From: Erwinia aphidicola
Lineage (GTDB): Bacteria; Pseudomonadota; Gammaproteobacteria; Enterobacterales; Enterobacteriaceae
Assembly: GCF_024169515.1 (NCBI RefSeq)
Contig: NZ_JAMKCQ010000001.1
Coordinates: forward strand, 4,154,001 to 4,218,000
DNA: 64,000 bases
Direction of reading: 5' to 3'
The translations under genes were made by a program, and so were the position numbers. The notes below the pieces were generated by a model, which saw only the letters and a list, made by a program, of their open reading frames with translations, had not been told where the DNA came from and ran no database searches. Below are positions 19,217-29,236 of the stretch, one piece after another (within the stretch, counting starts at the first letter, position 1; each line of letters begins with the position of its first letter).

Positions 19217-19229
19217 TGAATGGTATAGT
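19201..19229 (+). promoter_or_regulatory. candidate promoter of the ATPase-nuclease operon
   Basis: GTTACA (19201-19206, 4 of 6 to TTGACA), a 17-base spacer and TATAGT (19224-19229, 5 of 6 to TATAAT), about 20-30 bp before the first gene and wholly inside the island. Confidence 0.5.
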
Positions 19230-19259
19230 GAGAAAATATGTTTTACTGGAGTGCCACCC

Positions 19260-20474
19260 TTGAAAATCAAAAAACTTAAGTTGAGTAATTACCGAGCATT
19301 CTCAACGTTTGAATGCACGTTCAACCACGATTTAAATGTCCTGGTCGGACTCAATGGCTTTGGTAAAACAACAATTCTCGATGCCATAGCCTGTGCCTTT
19401 GGTCAATTTGTTGCAGGGTTTGAAACTGGAAAAGATATCGGCATATCCGATAGCGACATTCGTTTGAGCAAGAATATAGTTAAGGCTGATGATGGGTTAT
19501 TTTTACAAGAAGATTCAACGTTATTTAATATGGAGCGGCAGTTTCCTGTCGTAATTTCTGTTGAATCCTATCAAGATGAGTATAATTTTCCTCTTAACTG
19601 GTCCAGAACGCGAAAAGAGCTCAAAGGGCGTACCTCCCAGGTAAAAGAATTAAAGGAAGTCGCCCAAGCCTTACAGGATGATGTGAAAAAAAACACTTCT
19701 GTTACTTTGCCGCTTCTTGGTTTTTACGGCACTGGGCGGCTCTGGAAGCAAAAACGTCTAACCGAAGGGAAAAACCCGGCGAACAAAAAAGACAGTCGGC
19801 TTGATGGGTATCAAGATTGCCTTGATCCAGAATCAAGCTACTCTGCTTTCGCATCATGGTTGAGAAGAGAAACTATAGCTGATTTTGAACATCGAATGAA
19901 AATTGCCGAATATTCTGGCCTGGAAGATGCTGTTGTTAAAGGTAAAACATTACGTCAAGGCCTGTTAGCAGCTGTAAACCAAGCTATCAATGTCGTTCTT
20001 CAACCCTCAGGTTGGAGTAATGTTCGCTATAGCGCGCAAGCAAAAGAGGTTGTAGCAAGCCATAAATTTCAAGGCGATGTTCCTGTATCATCACTTAGCG
20101 ATGGTGTACGTAATATGATCGGAATGATCGCCGATATAGCCTATCGAGCAGTCAAACTTAATCCACACTTCGGGAATGAAGCTGTACTAAAAACCAGTGG
20201 GATTGTGCTAATTGATGAGGTAGATATGCATCTCCATCCGCAATGGCAGCAATTCGTATTACAAAATATCAGTGAGGCATTCCCCAAACTTCAATTCTTT
20301 GTTACTACACATAGCCCTCAAGTATTGACTACCGTTGAAAGTAGTAAAATTCTTATTCTTCCTGACTTGTCGGCAGGTAAAACAGTAGCTCTCCCACCTA
20401 TTATCGGTACTGGTCATGAGGACTTGCAGAAAGCAGACCGGCTAATTAAACGCAGGGAGTTGCTGGGCAAATGA
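19260..20474 (+). CDS. ABC-type ATPase of a Septu-like defence pair (PtuA-like)
   Basis: A 404-residue AAA_21/SMC-type ATPase. Counting from the alternative GTG at 19251, Walker A is GLNGFGKT (33-40), the signature-like SLSDGVRN is near 281, Walker B is IVLIDEVDMHLHP near 318 with a D-loop, and the switch histidine is in TTHSPQVL near 352. The centre (~100-260) is a less conserved insertion where a coiled region could form. TTG at 19260 (MKIKKLKLSNYRAF) is preferred because GTG at 19251 overlaps the GGAG ribosome site. The 3' end overlaps the nuclease gene by 4 bases. ATPase plus HNH nuclease is the Septu (PtuA/PtuB) arrangement; this assignment rests on domain order, not on an alignment. Confidence 0.8.
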   Translation: MKIKKLKLSNYRAFSTFECTFNHDLNVLVGLNGFGKTTILDAIACAFGQFVAGFETGKDIGISDSDIRLSKNIVKADDGLFLQEDSTLFNMERQFPVVISVESYQDEYNFPLNWSRTRKELKGRTSQVKELKEVAQALQDDVKKNTSVTLPLLGFYGTGRLWKQKRLTEGKNPANKKDSRLDGYQDCLDPESSYSAFASWLRRETIADFEHRMKIAEYSGLEDAVVKGKTLRQGLLAAVNQAINVVLQPSGWSNVRYSAQAKEVVASHKFQGDVPVSSLSDGVRNMIGMIADIAYRAVKLNPHFGNEAVLKTSGIVLIDEVDMHLHPQWQQFVLQNISEAFPKLQFFVTTHSPQVLTTVESSKILILPDLSAGKTVALPPIIGTGHEDLQKADRLIKRRELLGK

Positions 20475-21241
20475 GATACATCAAAAAAAGAAATGGATTT
20501 TCAACTAAAGAGCTTCGTGCTCAATGCAGTCAGGGTGCACCAATAACTGCAGATGAGGCCAGAAGACGATGGCATCGGTTTACCGATTCTAACTACAGGT
20601 TACATATACAACTAATAACTGAACAGTTTGGCTTGTGCTGTTACAGCGAAATAAATCTGACTGATTTTTCTCTACATCAAAATCTGGGTTCACATCTGGA
20701 ACATGAGAAACCTAAGAGTTCTTATCCTGCCAGCACTTTTGACTACAATAATTTATTACTGAGCTCACTCGATTCTGAAGATTTAACTCGTTTCCCGCAT
20801 AGCAATAAATTTGCCGGACATCATAAGAAAAATATTTTTAACCCACAGTTATTCATCTCCCCACAAGACCCAAATTGCAGGGGGTATTTTATATATTCCT
20901 CTGAAACTGGGGAGATAAGCCCAGACCTATCGCGACACGTTAATGATCAGAATAAAGCACGCTATACCATCACTCTCTTAAATCTTAATGCTCCATACTT
21001 GCTGGCTGAGCGCAGAGAATGGCTGCAGGAAATCGAAAGTCTAATCGCACACTATGTTGAGGATGGTGATGTAGATGCTATAGAAAGTATTGCGCAAGTT
21101 GAGCTTACATTAACTCATCGTTCTTGCCCATTTCTCGCAGTGCATATAGATCAGTTACGTAAGTTTCACTCAGCGGTCAGGGCGATTTTTGGCCAACTTG
21201 GTGAGAGGGTAATTAATCAGGAATGCCCTAATATTAACTAG
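20471..21241 (+). CDS. HNH-type nuclease of a Septu-like pair (TIGR02646/PtuB-like)
   Basis: A 256-residue protein translationally coupled to the ATPase (ATGA overlap). Core residues are CCYSE (56-60), HLEHEKPK (75-82, likely catalytic H78), DYNNLLLSS (91-99) and SNKFAGHHKKN (111-121), giving the HNH order with N94 and N112/K113. In the usual family pattern the zinc-knuckle positions are CxxC and a later C...CN; here the second and later cysteines are replaced (CCYSE, LLSS, HSNK), so the metal site looks reduced or rearranged. It is probably the toxic effector that the ATPase activates on infection. Low GC marks it as acquired. Confidence 0.72.
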   Translation: MRYIKKRNGFSTKELRAQCSQGAPITADEARRRWHRFTDSNYRLHIQLITEQFGLCCYSEINLTDFSLHQNLGSHLEHEKPKSSYPASTFDYNNLLLSSLDSEDLTRFPHSNKFAGHHKKNIFNPQLFISPQDPNCRGYFIYSSETGEISPDLSRHVNDQNKARYTITLLNLNAPYLLAERREWLQEIESLIAHYVEDGDVDAIESIAQVELTLTHRSCPFLAVHIDQLRKFHSAVRAIFGQLGERVINQECPNIN

Positions 21242-21243
21242 AG

Positions 21244-21263
21244 CGGCGGCTATCACACCGCCG
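21244..21263. other. hairpin across the right island junction
   Basis: CGGCGG (21244-21249) and CCGCCG (21258-21263) with an 8-base loop. The second arm straddles the first base of the right repeat (21260). It may serve as terminator of the nuclease gene, though no T-run follows. Confidence 0.4.
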
Positions 21264-21441
21264 AAGATGGCAAAGTGGTGGACTGGATGGAACATGTCAG
21301 CGACGAGCAGTATCAGGGCTAGTATTCACCCTAACGGGCCGACCGTAAAAGAGGGTCGGCCCCTGGCGCATGTCACTCCTCTTCTTCAAGCTTCTTCGCC
21401 GGGAAGCGCCTGCGCACCACCACAAAGAACACCGGCACGAA
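21260..21441. repeat. right 182-bp direct repeat flanking the defence island
   Basis: Counterpart of 18991-19172 (7 mismatches). It starts with the last 20 codons and stop of the cupin gene, one silent change apart from the intact copy, continues through a REP hairpin and ends in the functional 3' end of the RND pump gene. Confidence 0.95.
21336..21362. repeat. REP-type hairpin inside the right repeat
   Basis: Arms GGGCCGACC and GGTCGGCCC with a 9-base loop, followed by CTGG. It lies just after the pump stop codon (minus strand) and may stabilise or end that transcript. Confidence 0.7.
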
Positions 21442-24400
21442 GTAGATAGCCAGCAGCGTTGCCGCCACCATCCCGCCAATCACCCCTGTCCCGACCGCAT
21501 TCTGTGCGCCAGAACCCGCACCGGTACTGATTGCCAGCGGCAGCACGCCGAGAATAAACGCCAGCGAGGTCATCAGGATCGGGCGCAGACGCATGCGCAC
21601 CGCATCCAGCGTGGCTTCAATCAGCCCTTTCCCTTCCTGCTCGATCTGATCTTTGGCGAACTCGACAATCAGAATGGCGTTTTTCGCCGACAGCCCGATA
21701 GTGGTCAGCAGCCCGACCACAAAGTAGACATCGTTGCTCAGCCCGCGCAGCGTGGTGGCAAGCAGCGCCCCGAGTACACCGAGCGGCACCACCAGCATCA
21801 CCGAGAACGGGATCGACCAGCTCTCATACAGCGCCGCCAGGCACAGGAACACCACCACCAGTGAGATGGCGTACAGCATTGGCGCCTGCTGCCCGGTCAT
21901 TCGCTCCTGGTAAGACATACCGGTCCAGTCAAAGCCGATGCCGGTTGGCAACTGCGCGGCCAGCTGTTCCATCATTGCCATTGCTTCACCCGAGCTTTTT
22001 CCTGGCGCAGGCTGGCCGAGGATCTCGACCGCCGGCAGGCCGTTATAACGTTCCAGCCGTGGTGAACCATAGACCCAACTGGCGCTGGAGAAGCTGGCAA
22101 ACGGCACCATTTTGCCGTTGCTGGCGCGCACGAACCATTTATCGAGGTCGCCCGGCATCATGCGATACGGCGCATCGCTCATCACGTAAACTTTCTTCAC
22201 GCGGCCGCTGTCGATAAAGTCATTGACGTAGCTGCCGCCCCAGGCGGTGCTGAGCGTGGTGTTGATATCTGCCAGCGGAACGCCGAGCGCGGTCGCTTTC
22301 TCCTGATCGATAATCACTTTGTACTGCGGGCTGTCATCGATGCCGTTAGGCCGCACTGCCGTCAGCATATCCGGGTGCTGGCGCACCAGATCCAGCAGCT
22401 GATTGCGCGCAGCGGTCAGTTTTTCATGGCCGAGGTTGCCCTGATCGATCAGCTCAAAGTCAAAACCGGTGGCGTTACCCAGCGCGATAATCGGCGGCAG
22501 GTTAAAGGCCACCACCTGCGCGTCGATAATGCTGGAAAACGCTTGCGTTGCCCTGGCCACCAGCGCATCGACCTTATTCTCCGCGCCCGCACGCTCGCTC
22601 CAGTCCTTAAGGCCCACGAAGGCGATACCGACGTTTTGCCCGCGCCCGGCAAAGCCGAATCCGTTAACGGTCAGTACGTTAGCCACGTTTTTCTTTTCGT
22701 CGTTCAGGTAGTAGTCGTTAATGCGATCCAGCACCTGCTGAGTGCGCTGCTGCGTGGCGCCCGGCGGCAGGATCGCCTGAGTGGCGAACACGCCCTGGTC
22801 CTCATTTGGCAGGAACGAGGTCGGCAGGCGCAGGAACAACAGCGCCATGCCCGCCACCAGCAGAGCGTAGATCAGCAGATAGCGCCCGGAGCGGTTCAGC
22901 AGGCGCGATACCGAATCGCTGTAATGGTCGGTGCTGCGCGCAAACAGCCGGTTAAACCAAGCGAAGAAACCACGATGCGCCACGTGCCCGCCTTTCGGCA
23001 GCGGCTTCAGCAGCGTAGCGCACAGCGCCGGAGTGAGGATCAGCGCCACCAGCACTGACAGCACCATCGCCGAGACGATAGTGATAGAGAACTGGCGGTA
23101 GATAACCCCGGTCGATCCACCAAAGAACGCCATCGGCACAAATACCGCCGAGAGCACCAGGGCGATACCCACCAGCGCGCCCTGGATCTGCCCCATCGAT
23201 TTGCGCGTGGCGGCTTTTGGCGACAGGCCCTCTTCCGCCATCACCCGCTCGACGTTCTCCACGACCACGATGGCATCATCCACCAGCAGGCCAATCGCCA
23301 GCACCATGCCGAACATCGTCAGGGTGTTTATCGAGTAGCCAAAGGCGCTGAGGATGCCGAAGGTGCCCAGCAATACCACCGGCACGGCAATGGTCGGGAT
23401 CAGCGTGGCACGCAGGCTCTGCAGGAACAGGTACATCACCAGGAAGACCAGCACGATCGCTTCGAACAGCGTTTTCACCACTTCGCTGATGGAGATAGTG
23501 ATAAACGGCGTGGTGTCATACGGATAGACCACGCGCATCCCAGCCGGGAAATAGGGCTTCATCTCCGCCAGTTTGGCGCGGATAATATTGGCAGTATCCA
23601 GCGCGTTGGCCCCGCTGGCCAGCTGGATACCCAGCGCTGACGCCGGTTTACCGTTGATCTTCACCACAAACTGATAGTTTTCTCCGCCGCGCTCAATGCG
23701 CGCCACGTCGTGCAGCCTGACCTGCGAACCGTCGCCGTTCACTTTCAGCAAAATGTTGCCGAACTCTTCCGGCGAGGTCAGGCGCGTCTGCGCAATAATC
23801 GAGGCGTTTAACTGCTGCCCCGGCATCGGCGGCGCACCGCCCAGCTGTCCGGCGGCCACCTGCGCATTCTGGGTTTCAATCATGCCGATCACGTCGACCG
23901 GCGTCAGCTGCACGTTGTTCAGCTTGTTCGGGTCGAGCCAGATGCGCATCGCGTACTGCGACCCAAACAGCGTGGTGTCACCGACCCCGTCAAGGCGGCT
24001 GAGCGGATCTTTGATGTTTGAGCCAACGTAATCGGAGATATCTTCCTGCGACATCCTGCCGTTATCGTCAACGAAGCCTGCCACCAGGAAGAAGGTGCTG
24101 GAGGATTTACGCACCGTGATCCCCTGCTGCTGGACCTCCTGCGGCAGCAGCGGCGTGGCGAGCTGCAGCTTGTTCTGCACCTGAACCTGGGCGATGTCGG
24201 CATCGGTGCCGCTTTTAAACGACAGCGTCAGTTGCAGGGTGCCGGAGGAGTCGCTGGTTGAGGACATATACATCAGGCCGTCCAGCCCGTTCATATTCTG
24301 CTCAATCACCTGAGTGACACTGTTCTGCAAGGTTGTGGCATCGGCACCCGGATAGCTGACGCGGATCTGGATGGCGGTCGGGGCTACGTCAGGATACTGC

Positions 24401-24498
24401 GCGACCGGCAGGTTGACGACGGCAATCGCGCCCGCCAGCATCACCACAATGGCAATCACCCAGGCGAATATCGGCCGGTCAATAAAAAATCTGGACAT
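21373..24498 (-). CDS. RND (AcrB-type, HAE1) efflux pump inner-membrane subunit
   Basis: A 1041-residue proton-driven multidrug pump (AcrB is 1049). It starts with [22 protein letters not shown], has two large periplasmic halves, and the proton-relay pair DD in [18 protein letters not shown] at about residue 405. Its gene follows the adaptor gene by 18 bp. The last 22 codons and stop lie in the 182-bp repeat and have a decayed copy at 19104-19172. No outer-membrane channel gene is adjacent, so TolC is the likely third partner. Substrates are not predictable; the local MarA-like regulator suggests stress-induced expression. Confidence 0.93.
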   Translation of the reverse strand: MSRFFIDRPIFAWVIAIVVMLAGAIAVVNLPVAQYPDVAPTAIQIRVSYPGADATTLQNSVTQVIEQNMNGLDGLMYMSSTSDSSGTLQLTLSFKSGTDADIAQVQVQNKLQLATPLLPQEVQQQGITVRKSSSTFFLVAGFVDDNGRMSQEDISDYVGSNIKDPLSRLDGVGDTTLFGSQYAMRIWLDPNKLNNVQLTPVDVIGMIETQNAQVAAGQLGGAPPMPGQQLNASIIAQTRLTSPEEFGNILLKVNGDGSQVRLHDVARIERGGENYQFVVKINGKPASALGIQLASGANALDTANIIRAKLAEMKPYFPAGMRVVYPYDTTPFITISISEVVKTLFEAIVLVFLVMYLFLQSLRATLIPTIAVPVVLLGTFGILSAFGYSINTLTMFGMVLAIGLLVDDAIVVVENVERVMAEEGLSPKAATRKSMGQIQGALVGIALVLSAVFVPMAFFGGSTGVIYRQFSITIVSAMVLSVLVALILTPALCATLLKPLPKGGHVAHRGFFAWFNRLFARSTDHYSDSVSRLLNRSGRYLLIYALLVAGMALLFLRLPTSFLPNEDQGVFATQAILPPGATQQRTQQVLDRINDYYLNDEKKNVANVLTVNGFGFAGRGQNVGIAFVGLKDWSERAGAENKVDALVARATQAFSSIIDAQVVAFNLPPIIALGNATGFDFELIDQGNLGHEKLTAARNQLLDLVRQHPDMLTAVRPNGIDDSPQYKVIIDQEKATALGVPLADINTTLSTAWGGSYVNDFIDSGRVKKVYVMSDAPYRMMPGDLDKWFVRASNGKMVPFASFSSASWVYGSPRLERYNGLPAVEILGQPAPGKSSGEAMAMMEQLAAQLPTGIGFDWTGMSYQERMTGQQAPMLYAISLVVVFLCLAALYESWSIPFSVMLVVPLGVLGALLATTLRGLSNDVYFVVGLLTTIGLSAKNAILIVEFAKDQIEQEGKGLIEATLDAVRMRLRPILMTSLAFILGVLPLAISTGAGSGAQNAVGTGVIGGMVAATLLAIYFVPVFFVVVRRRFPAKKLEEEE

Positions 24499-24516
24499 CA
24501 GTGAGCTTTCCTGGAA

Positions 24517-25686
24517 TTAAGAAGTAACGGGAGAAGGGCCAGCGGGCGCGTTGCTGTCGCCGGTAATTTCGCTTGGTTTGACCGTCATGCCGGGCTGTGC
24601 GCGCTGCAGACCGGAGACGATCACTTTTTCACCCGCCTGCAAACCAGAGCGGATCAGCCAGCGGTCACCGACGGCCTGGTCGGTTATCACATTGCGTAAC
24701 GAGACCTTGTTATCGGCACCGACCACCAACGTGGTGGCATCCCCGCGCGGGTTACGGCTGATGGCCTGCTGCGGCACCAGCAGCGCGGTGGTATTGACGC
24801 CCTCCTCCAGCCGCGCCCTGACAAACATCCCCGGCAACAGCTGATGCTGTGGATTGGGGATAATGGCGCGCAGCGTGATGGAGCCGGTGGTCTGGTCGAC
24901 GGTGACGTCCGAGAATGCCAGCGTACCGGGCTGGGCATAGGTTGCTCCGTTAGCCAGCAGCAGCGTTACGCGGGCCTTGCCGTTCACCTGCTGCAGCCTG
25001 CCGGACGCCAGCTGCTCTTTCAGCCGCATAAAGTCGTCACCCGACTGGGTAACGTCGACGTAGATCGGGTCGAGCTGCTGAATAGTTGCCAGCGCATCGC
25101 TCTGCCCGTCGGAAACCAGCGCGCCTTCGGTGACCGAGGAAGCGCCAATGCGCCCATCTATCGGTGCCTTCACCGTGCTGTACGCCAGATTTATCTGCGC
25201 ACTTTGCACCGTGGCCTGCGCTGCCTGGAGCGCCGCCCGCGTTTGCTGAGCGCTGGCCCGCGCCTGGTCATAATCCTGCTGGCTGATGTAGCGCGTTCCA
25301 AGCAGCGGCTGATAGCGGCGCAGCGTAGTGGCGGCAATGCTGGCCTGCGCAGCGGCCTGCGCCTGGGCCCCTTTGGCACTGCCCAATGCGGCAAGATAAG
25401 GAGCCGGATCGATGCGGTACAGCGCCTCGCCCGCTTTGACCTCTACCCCCTCGGTAAACAGGCGGCGCTGGATGATCCCTGATACCTGCGGGCGCACCTG
25501 CGCGATGCGAAATGCCAGCGTGCGCCCAGGCAGGTCACGCGTGACGTTGAGTGCCTCCGTTTTCAGCGTGATAACCTTGACTTCAGGCGTGCTGGCGGCC
25601 GCCGTGGCAGGCGGTGAGTTGTCGCAGCCGCTTAACAGCAGCGCGCACAGCGCCGCCGTTGGGGTCAGTGCCCAACGTTGTTTCAT
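24517..25686 (-). CDS. RND efflux periplasmic adaptor lipoprotein (AcrA-type)
   Basis: Membrane-fusion protein of 389 residues linking the RND pump to an outer-membrane channel. It has a lipoprotein signal (LCALLLSGCDNSPP, lipobox LLSGC), a barrel-sandwich domain (RPQVSGIIQRRLFTEGVEVKAG), a helical hairpin rich in A/Q (about residues 95-165) and the family stretch INLAYSTVKAPIDGRIG. Gene order regulator-adaptor-pump in one direction indicates one operon. The residues after the signal are short, as in AcrA. Confidence 0.92.
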   Translation of the reverse strand: MKQRWALTPTAALCALLLSGCDNSPPATAAASTPEVKVITLKTEALNVTRDLPGRTLAFRIAQVRPQVSGIIQRRLFTEGVEVKAGEALYRIDPAPYLAALGSAKGAQAQAAAQASIAATTLRRYQPLLGTRYISQQDYDQARASAQQTRAALQAAQATVQSAQINLAYSTVKAPIDGRIGASSVTEGALVSDGQSDALATIQQLDPIYVDVTQSGDDFMRLKEQLASGRLQQVNGKARVTLLLANGATYAQPGTLAFSDVTVDQTTGSITLRAIIPNPQHQLLPGMFVRARLEEGVNTTALLVPQQAISRNPRGDATTLVVGADNKVSLRNVITDQAVGDRWLIRSGLQAGEKVIVSGLQRAQPGMTVKPSEITGDSNAPAGPSPVTS

Positions 25687-25722
25687 TATTTTTCTCTCCA
25701 GAGACGTTCGGGAAGGTGTGTC

Positions 25723-26061
25723 TTATCGGTTTAAATTATTCATGCGGCGAAAAGTCGCAGGCGGAACCCGGTATTTGCGGGCAAAACTGCGGGTAAACGA
25801 CTGCTGCGAGTCGTAACCATATTTCAGTGAAATAGCGATCACCGTATCGTTACCATCCAGCAGATCGTTCGCGGCCAGTTCCATTTTGCGGTCGCGAATA
25901 TAGTCGCCCATGCTTTTATCCATAATGCGATGAAACATCCGTTGCAGATGCCACTTGGAATATCCCGCTTTTTCAGCCACTTCGTCTATCTTTAACGGGC
26001 GGCTGATATTGCCTTCAATCCATTCAACCAGGGTATTAACGATCTCTTGCTGTCGGTCCAT
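25723..26061 (-). CDS. AraC-family regulator, MarA/SoxS/RamA-like
   Basis: A 112-residue stand-alone AraC-type DNA-binding domain, the size of SoxS, MarA and RamA. The stretches VAEKAGYSKWHLQRMF and AISLKYGYDSQQSFTRSFARKY are the two recognition helix regions, nearly as in RamA/SoxS. It has no ligand domain, so its activity is set by its amount. It is the first gene of the efflux operon (36 bp before the adaptor gene), so it probably activates the pump and itself; a mar/sox-type box could not be picked out with confidence. Confidence 0.85.
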   Translation of the reverse strand: MDRQQEIVNTLVEWIEGNISRPLKIDEVAEKAGYSKWHLQRMFHRIMDKSMGDYIRDRKMELAANDLLDGNDTVIAISLKYGYDSQQSFTRSFARKYRVPPATFRRMNNLNR

Positions 26062-26281
26062 AGGCCCCTCCGAAATCCCGCCGTACGGCGGTAGGGAAGA
26101 TAAGATTTGCAGGGTTAATGCAGCTTAAGGGCAAAGAGTATCAACGAAAGTTACGCTTGATTAGCCCGCCGATAATACATATCGTTATGAGACTCATTCA
26201 TTAATCGCCGCCACGCGTGGCGATAAACGTCACGGTTCTCGCCGACTTATGCCTGAACTGTTGAATTTTTCGCATAAGTGA

Positions 26282-27256
<975 letters not shown>

Positions 27257-27257
27257 C

Positions 27258-27288
27258 GGGCCGACCGAAAAAGAGGGTCGGCCCCTAC
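27258..27288. repeat. REP-type hairpin ending in CTAC
   Basis: Arms GGGCCGACC and GGTCGGCCC with a 9-base loop, then CTAC. It begins 2 bp after the LysR stop codon. Confidence 0.7.
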
Positions 27289-27333
27289 GTGAAGCGGCGT
27301 GGTTTACATACCGCGATCCTTCCTGAAACGGCC

Positions 27334-27362
27334 GTAGCGGTCGACCGCTGTTGTGGTCGACC
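27334..27362. repeat. REP-related hairpin starting with GTAG
   Basis: GTAG, one base, then two copies of GGTCGACC (27339-27346, 27355-27362) that pair with each other. Opposite orientation to the element at 27258, between convergent genes. Confidence 0.5.
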
Positions 27363-27389
27363 CGGTACAGCAGAAAAGGGGGCCCTGTG

Positions 27390-28049
27390 TCAGAGAGCGA
27401 CTATCTTGCTGATGGCTTCACGCACGGGCTGCTCACCGGCGGTGAGCTCGATGATGACGCGGCTAACGTCGGGCTGACGGATAATTTCTGCTAACGTCGC
27501 CGCCACATCATCACGGGTAATGTCGCCATAGGGGATGGCAAGTCCGGCATGGATAAGGCCGGTGCCCTTGCCATCCACCAGCGTGCCAGGCCTCAATATC
27601 ACCCAGTCCAGTTCACTCTCAGCCAGCGCAACATCGGCCATTTTTTTCACACGCATGTAGTTTTCGAAGTTTTCCGAAGCCGTTTTTCCTCGCCCGGCCT
27701 CCGGGAAAGCAGAGACCAGCAGAAAACGCGGCACCCCTGCCTGGATAGCGGCAGCGACTGCAGTTTTCAACCCTTCGCCATCTACCGCGTTGGTCGTCTC
27801 CTGCCCACCTTTGCCACCGGCACCCGCCGTAAAGACCACCACCTCACTGCCTTTCATTAGCGCTGCCAGGGCCGGGGCATCAAGCCCGGTCAGGTTGCCT
27901 CTGACCGGCTCGGCTCCCTGCCGTTGTATTTCCTGTTCCTGTTCAGGTTTACGGTACAGTGCGCGAACCGCATGTCCGCTATCCGAAAGGAGGTGAGACA
28001 GACGCAGGCCGACCTTGCCAGCACCACCAATAATGAAAACCGTTGTCAT
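27390..28049 (-). CDS. NAD(P)-binding SDR-like oxidoreductase (atypical, NmrA-type)
   Basis: A 219-residue Rossmann protein starting MTTVFIIGGAGKVGLRLSHLL with the GGAGKVG dinucleotide motif. The pattern LDWVILRPGTLVDGKGTG is typical of atypical short-chain dehydrogenases, and there is no canonical YxxxK in the usual place, so it may be a redox sensor or epimerase-like enzyme. The start at 28049 follows GGGAG; the longer frame from 28124 is not needed. It is convergent with the LysR gene across a REP pair. Confidence 0.78.
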   Translation of the reverse strand: MTTVFIIGGAGKVGLRLSHLLSDSGHAVRALYRKPEQEQEIQRQGAEPVRGNLTGLDAPALAALMKGSEVVVFTAGAGGKGGQETTNAVDGEGLKTAVAAAIQAGVPRFLLVSAFPEAGRGKTASENFENYMRVKKMADVALAESELDWVILRPGTLVDGKGTGLIHAGLAIPYGDITRDDVAATLAEIIRQPDVSRVIIELTAGEQPVREAISKIVAL

Positions 28050-28231
28050 CAATGACTCCCTCTTAATCACTTTTGCTCTGTCCGCCGCCACGGCAGCGGA
28101 CAGATTGATAAAAACCAGTGTCATACTATGGTACGGTTTTGCACATTCTGCTGAATATATATCGCAGGCTATCTGTCGTTATCAGCGCCGCACCGAAACG
28201 GCGTGGCCCACCTGCGGGGCGCGCGCCAACT

Positions 28232-29119
28232 TTAAACCAGATACTGATTAAACCACGCTATCGTTCTTTCCCACGCCAGGTCAGCGGCGGCTTTGTCATA
28301 ACGCGGAGTTGAGTCGTTATGGAAGCCGTGGTTGACCCCTTTGTACACGTAGCCCTCGTAAATCTTATGATGCTCTTTCAGCGCCGCTTCGTAAGGCGGC
28401 CAGCCTTCGGTGATGCGCGTATCCAGCTCGGCATAGTGCAGCAGCAGCGGCGCTTTAATCTTCGCCACGTCTTCCGTTTTAGGCTGACGGCCATAAAACG
28501 GCACGGCCGCCGCCAGCTCGGGATAGGCGACAGCTGCAGCATTGGCCACCCCGCCGCCGTAGCAGAAGCCGGTAATGCCCACTTTGCCGCTGCCGGGTTG
28601 ATGCTGCATCAGAAATTCAATCGCGGCGAAAAAGTCGTTCATCAACTTAGTCGGGTCGATCTGCTGCTGCAGCTCGCGCCCCTTCTCGTCATTACCGGGA
28701 TAGCCGCCGACCGAACTTAAGCCGTCCGGGGCCAGCGCGATAAATCCGGCCTTGGCCACGCGGCGCGCCACATCTTCGATATACGGATTCAGGCCACGGT
28801 TTTCATGCACCACCACCACGCCCGGCACCTTGCCACTGGCGTTGGCCGGGCGCACCAGGTAGCCTTTTACGCTGCCGTGCCCCTGCGGTGACGGATAGTG
28901 AATATATTCCGCGAGAATGTCAGGATCGGTGAACTCCACCTGCTGAGCATAAGCATAATTGGGCGTCAGCAATGTGCCGAGCGCGGCGGCCGACAGACCA
29001 CCAACGACAAATTTCGCCGCGATATCAAGGAATTCGCGCTTGCTGATTTTGCCGTGGACGTAGAAATCGAAATACTCGAGTAGTTCGGGGGGGAAATCTT
29101 TTGCCGTCATACGTGTCAT
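28232..29119 (-). CDS. dienelactone hydrolase family protein, YghX-like
   Basis: Alpha/beta hydrolase of 295 residues, very similar to E. coli YghX along its whole length. A hydrophobic stretch with SKREFLDIAAKFVVGGLSAA at about 25-45 resembles a Tat signal with KR instead of RR, so export is possible but unproven. The catalytic triad is the Cys in GFCYGGG, the Asp in ELDTR and the His in NHGFHND. E. coli K-12 yghX is reported as disrupted, while this copy is intact. The physiological substrate is not known. Confidence 0.87.
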   Translation of the reverse strand: MTRMTAKDFPPELLEYFDFYVHGKISKREFLDIAAKFVVGGLSAAALGTLLTPNYAYAQQVEFTDPDILAEYIHYPSPQGHGSVKGYLVRPANASGKVPGVVVVHENRGLNPYIEDVARRVAKAGFIALAPDGLSSVGGYPGNDEKGRELQQQIDPTKLMNDFFAAIEFLMQHQPGSGKVGITGFCYGGGVANAAAVAYPELAAAVPFYGRQPKTEDVAKIKAPLLLHYAELDTRITEGWPPYEAALKEHHKIYEGYVYKGVNHGFHNDSTPRYDKAAADLAWERTIAWFNQYLV

Positions 29120-29158
29120 GCGCCAGGCTCCGTACGGTTGATACAGCAGATTATTTAA

Positions 29159-29189
29159 GGGCGGACCGCAACAAATGGTCCGCCCCTAC
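29159..29189. repeat. REP-type hairpin ending in CTAC
   Basis: Arms GGGCGGACC and GGTCCGCCC with a 9-base loop, then CTAC. It lies between the end of ssuA and the start of the YghX-like gene. Confidence 0.65.
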
Positions 29190-29236
29190 ATTGCCATAAA
29201 CCCCTGGTCGCGACCATTTTTTCCGGTCGCTTCGCT

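Larger units (their letters stand above)
19173..21259 (+). mobile_element. 2.1-kb AT-rich Septu-like defence island
   Basis: The segment between the two 182-bp repeats. Its base composition differs plainly from its surroundings: 19261-19320 has 20 G/C in 60, against 39 in 60 for 18841-18900. It carries only two genes, an ABC-type ATPase and an HNH nuclease overlapping by 4 bases, with their own promoter. No transposase, integrase, reverse transcriptase or terminal inverted repeat is present. The repeats suggest single-crossover integration of a circle carrying the cupin-pump junction, or another duplication-forming insertion; the mechanism is not established. Confidence 0.75.

Noticed and set aside
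19173..19259. Possible retron (msr-msd) before the ATPase-HNH pair
   Set aside because: Ec78-type retrons carry similar effectors, but only 87 bp precede the ATPase gene and no reverse transcriptase is present.
18991..21441. Ordinary transposon with target-site duplication
   Set aside because: Repeats of 182 bp are far too long for a transposase duplication, and no transposase or terminal inverted repeat exists.
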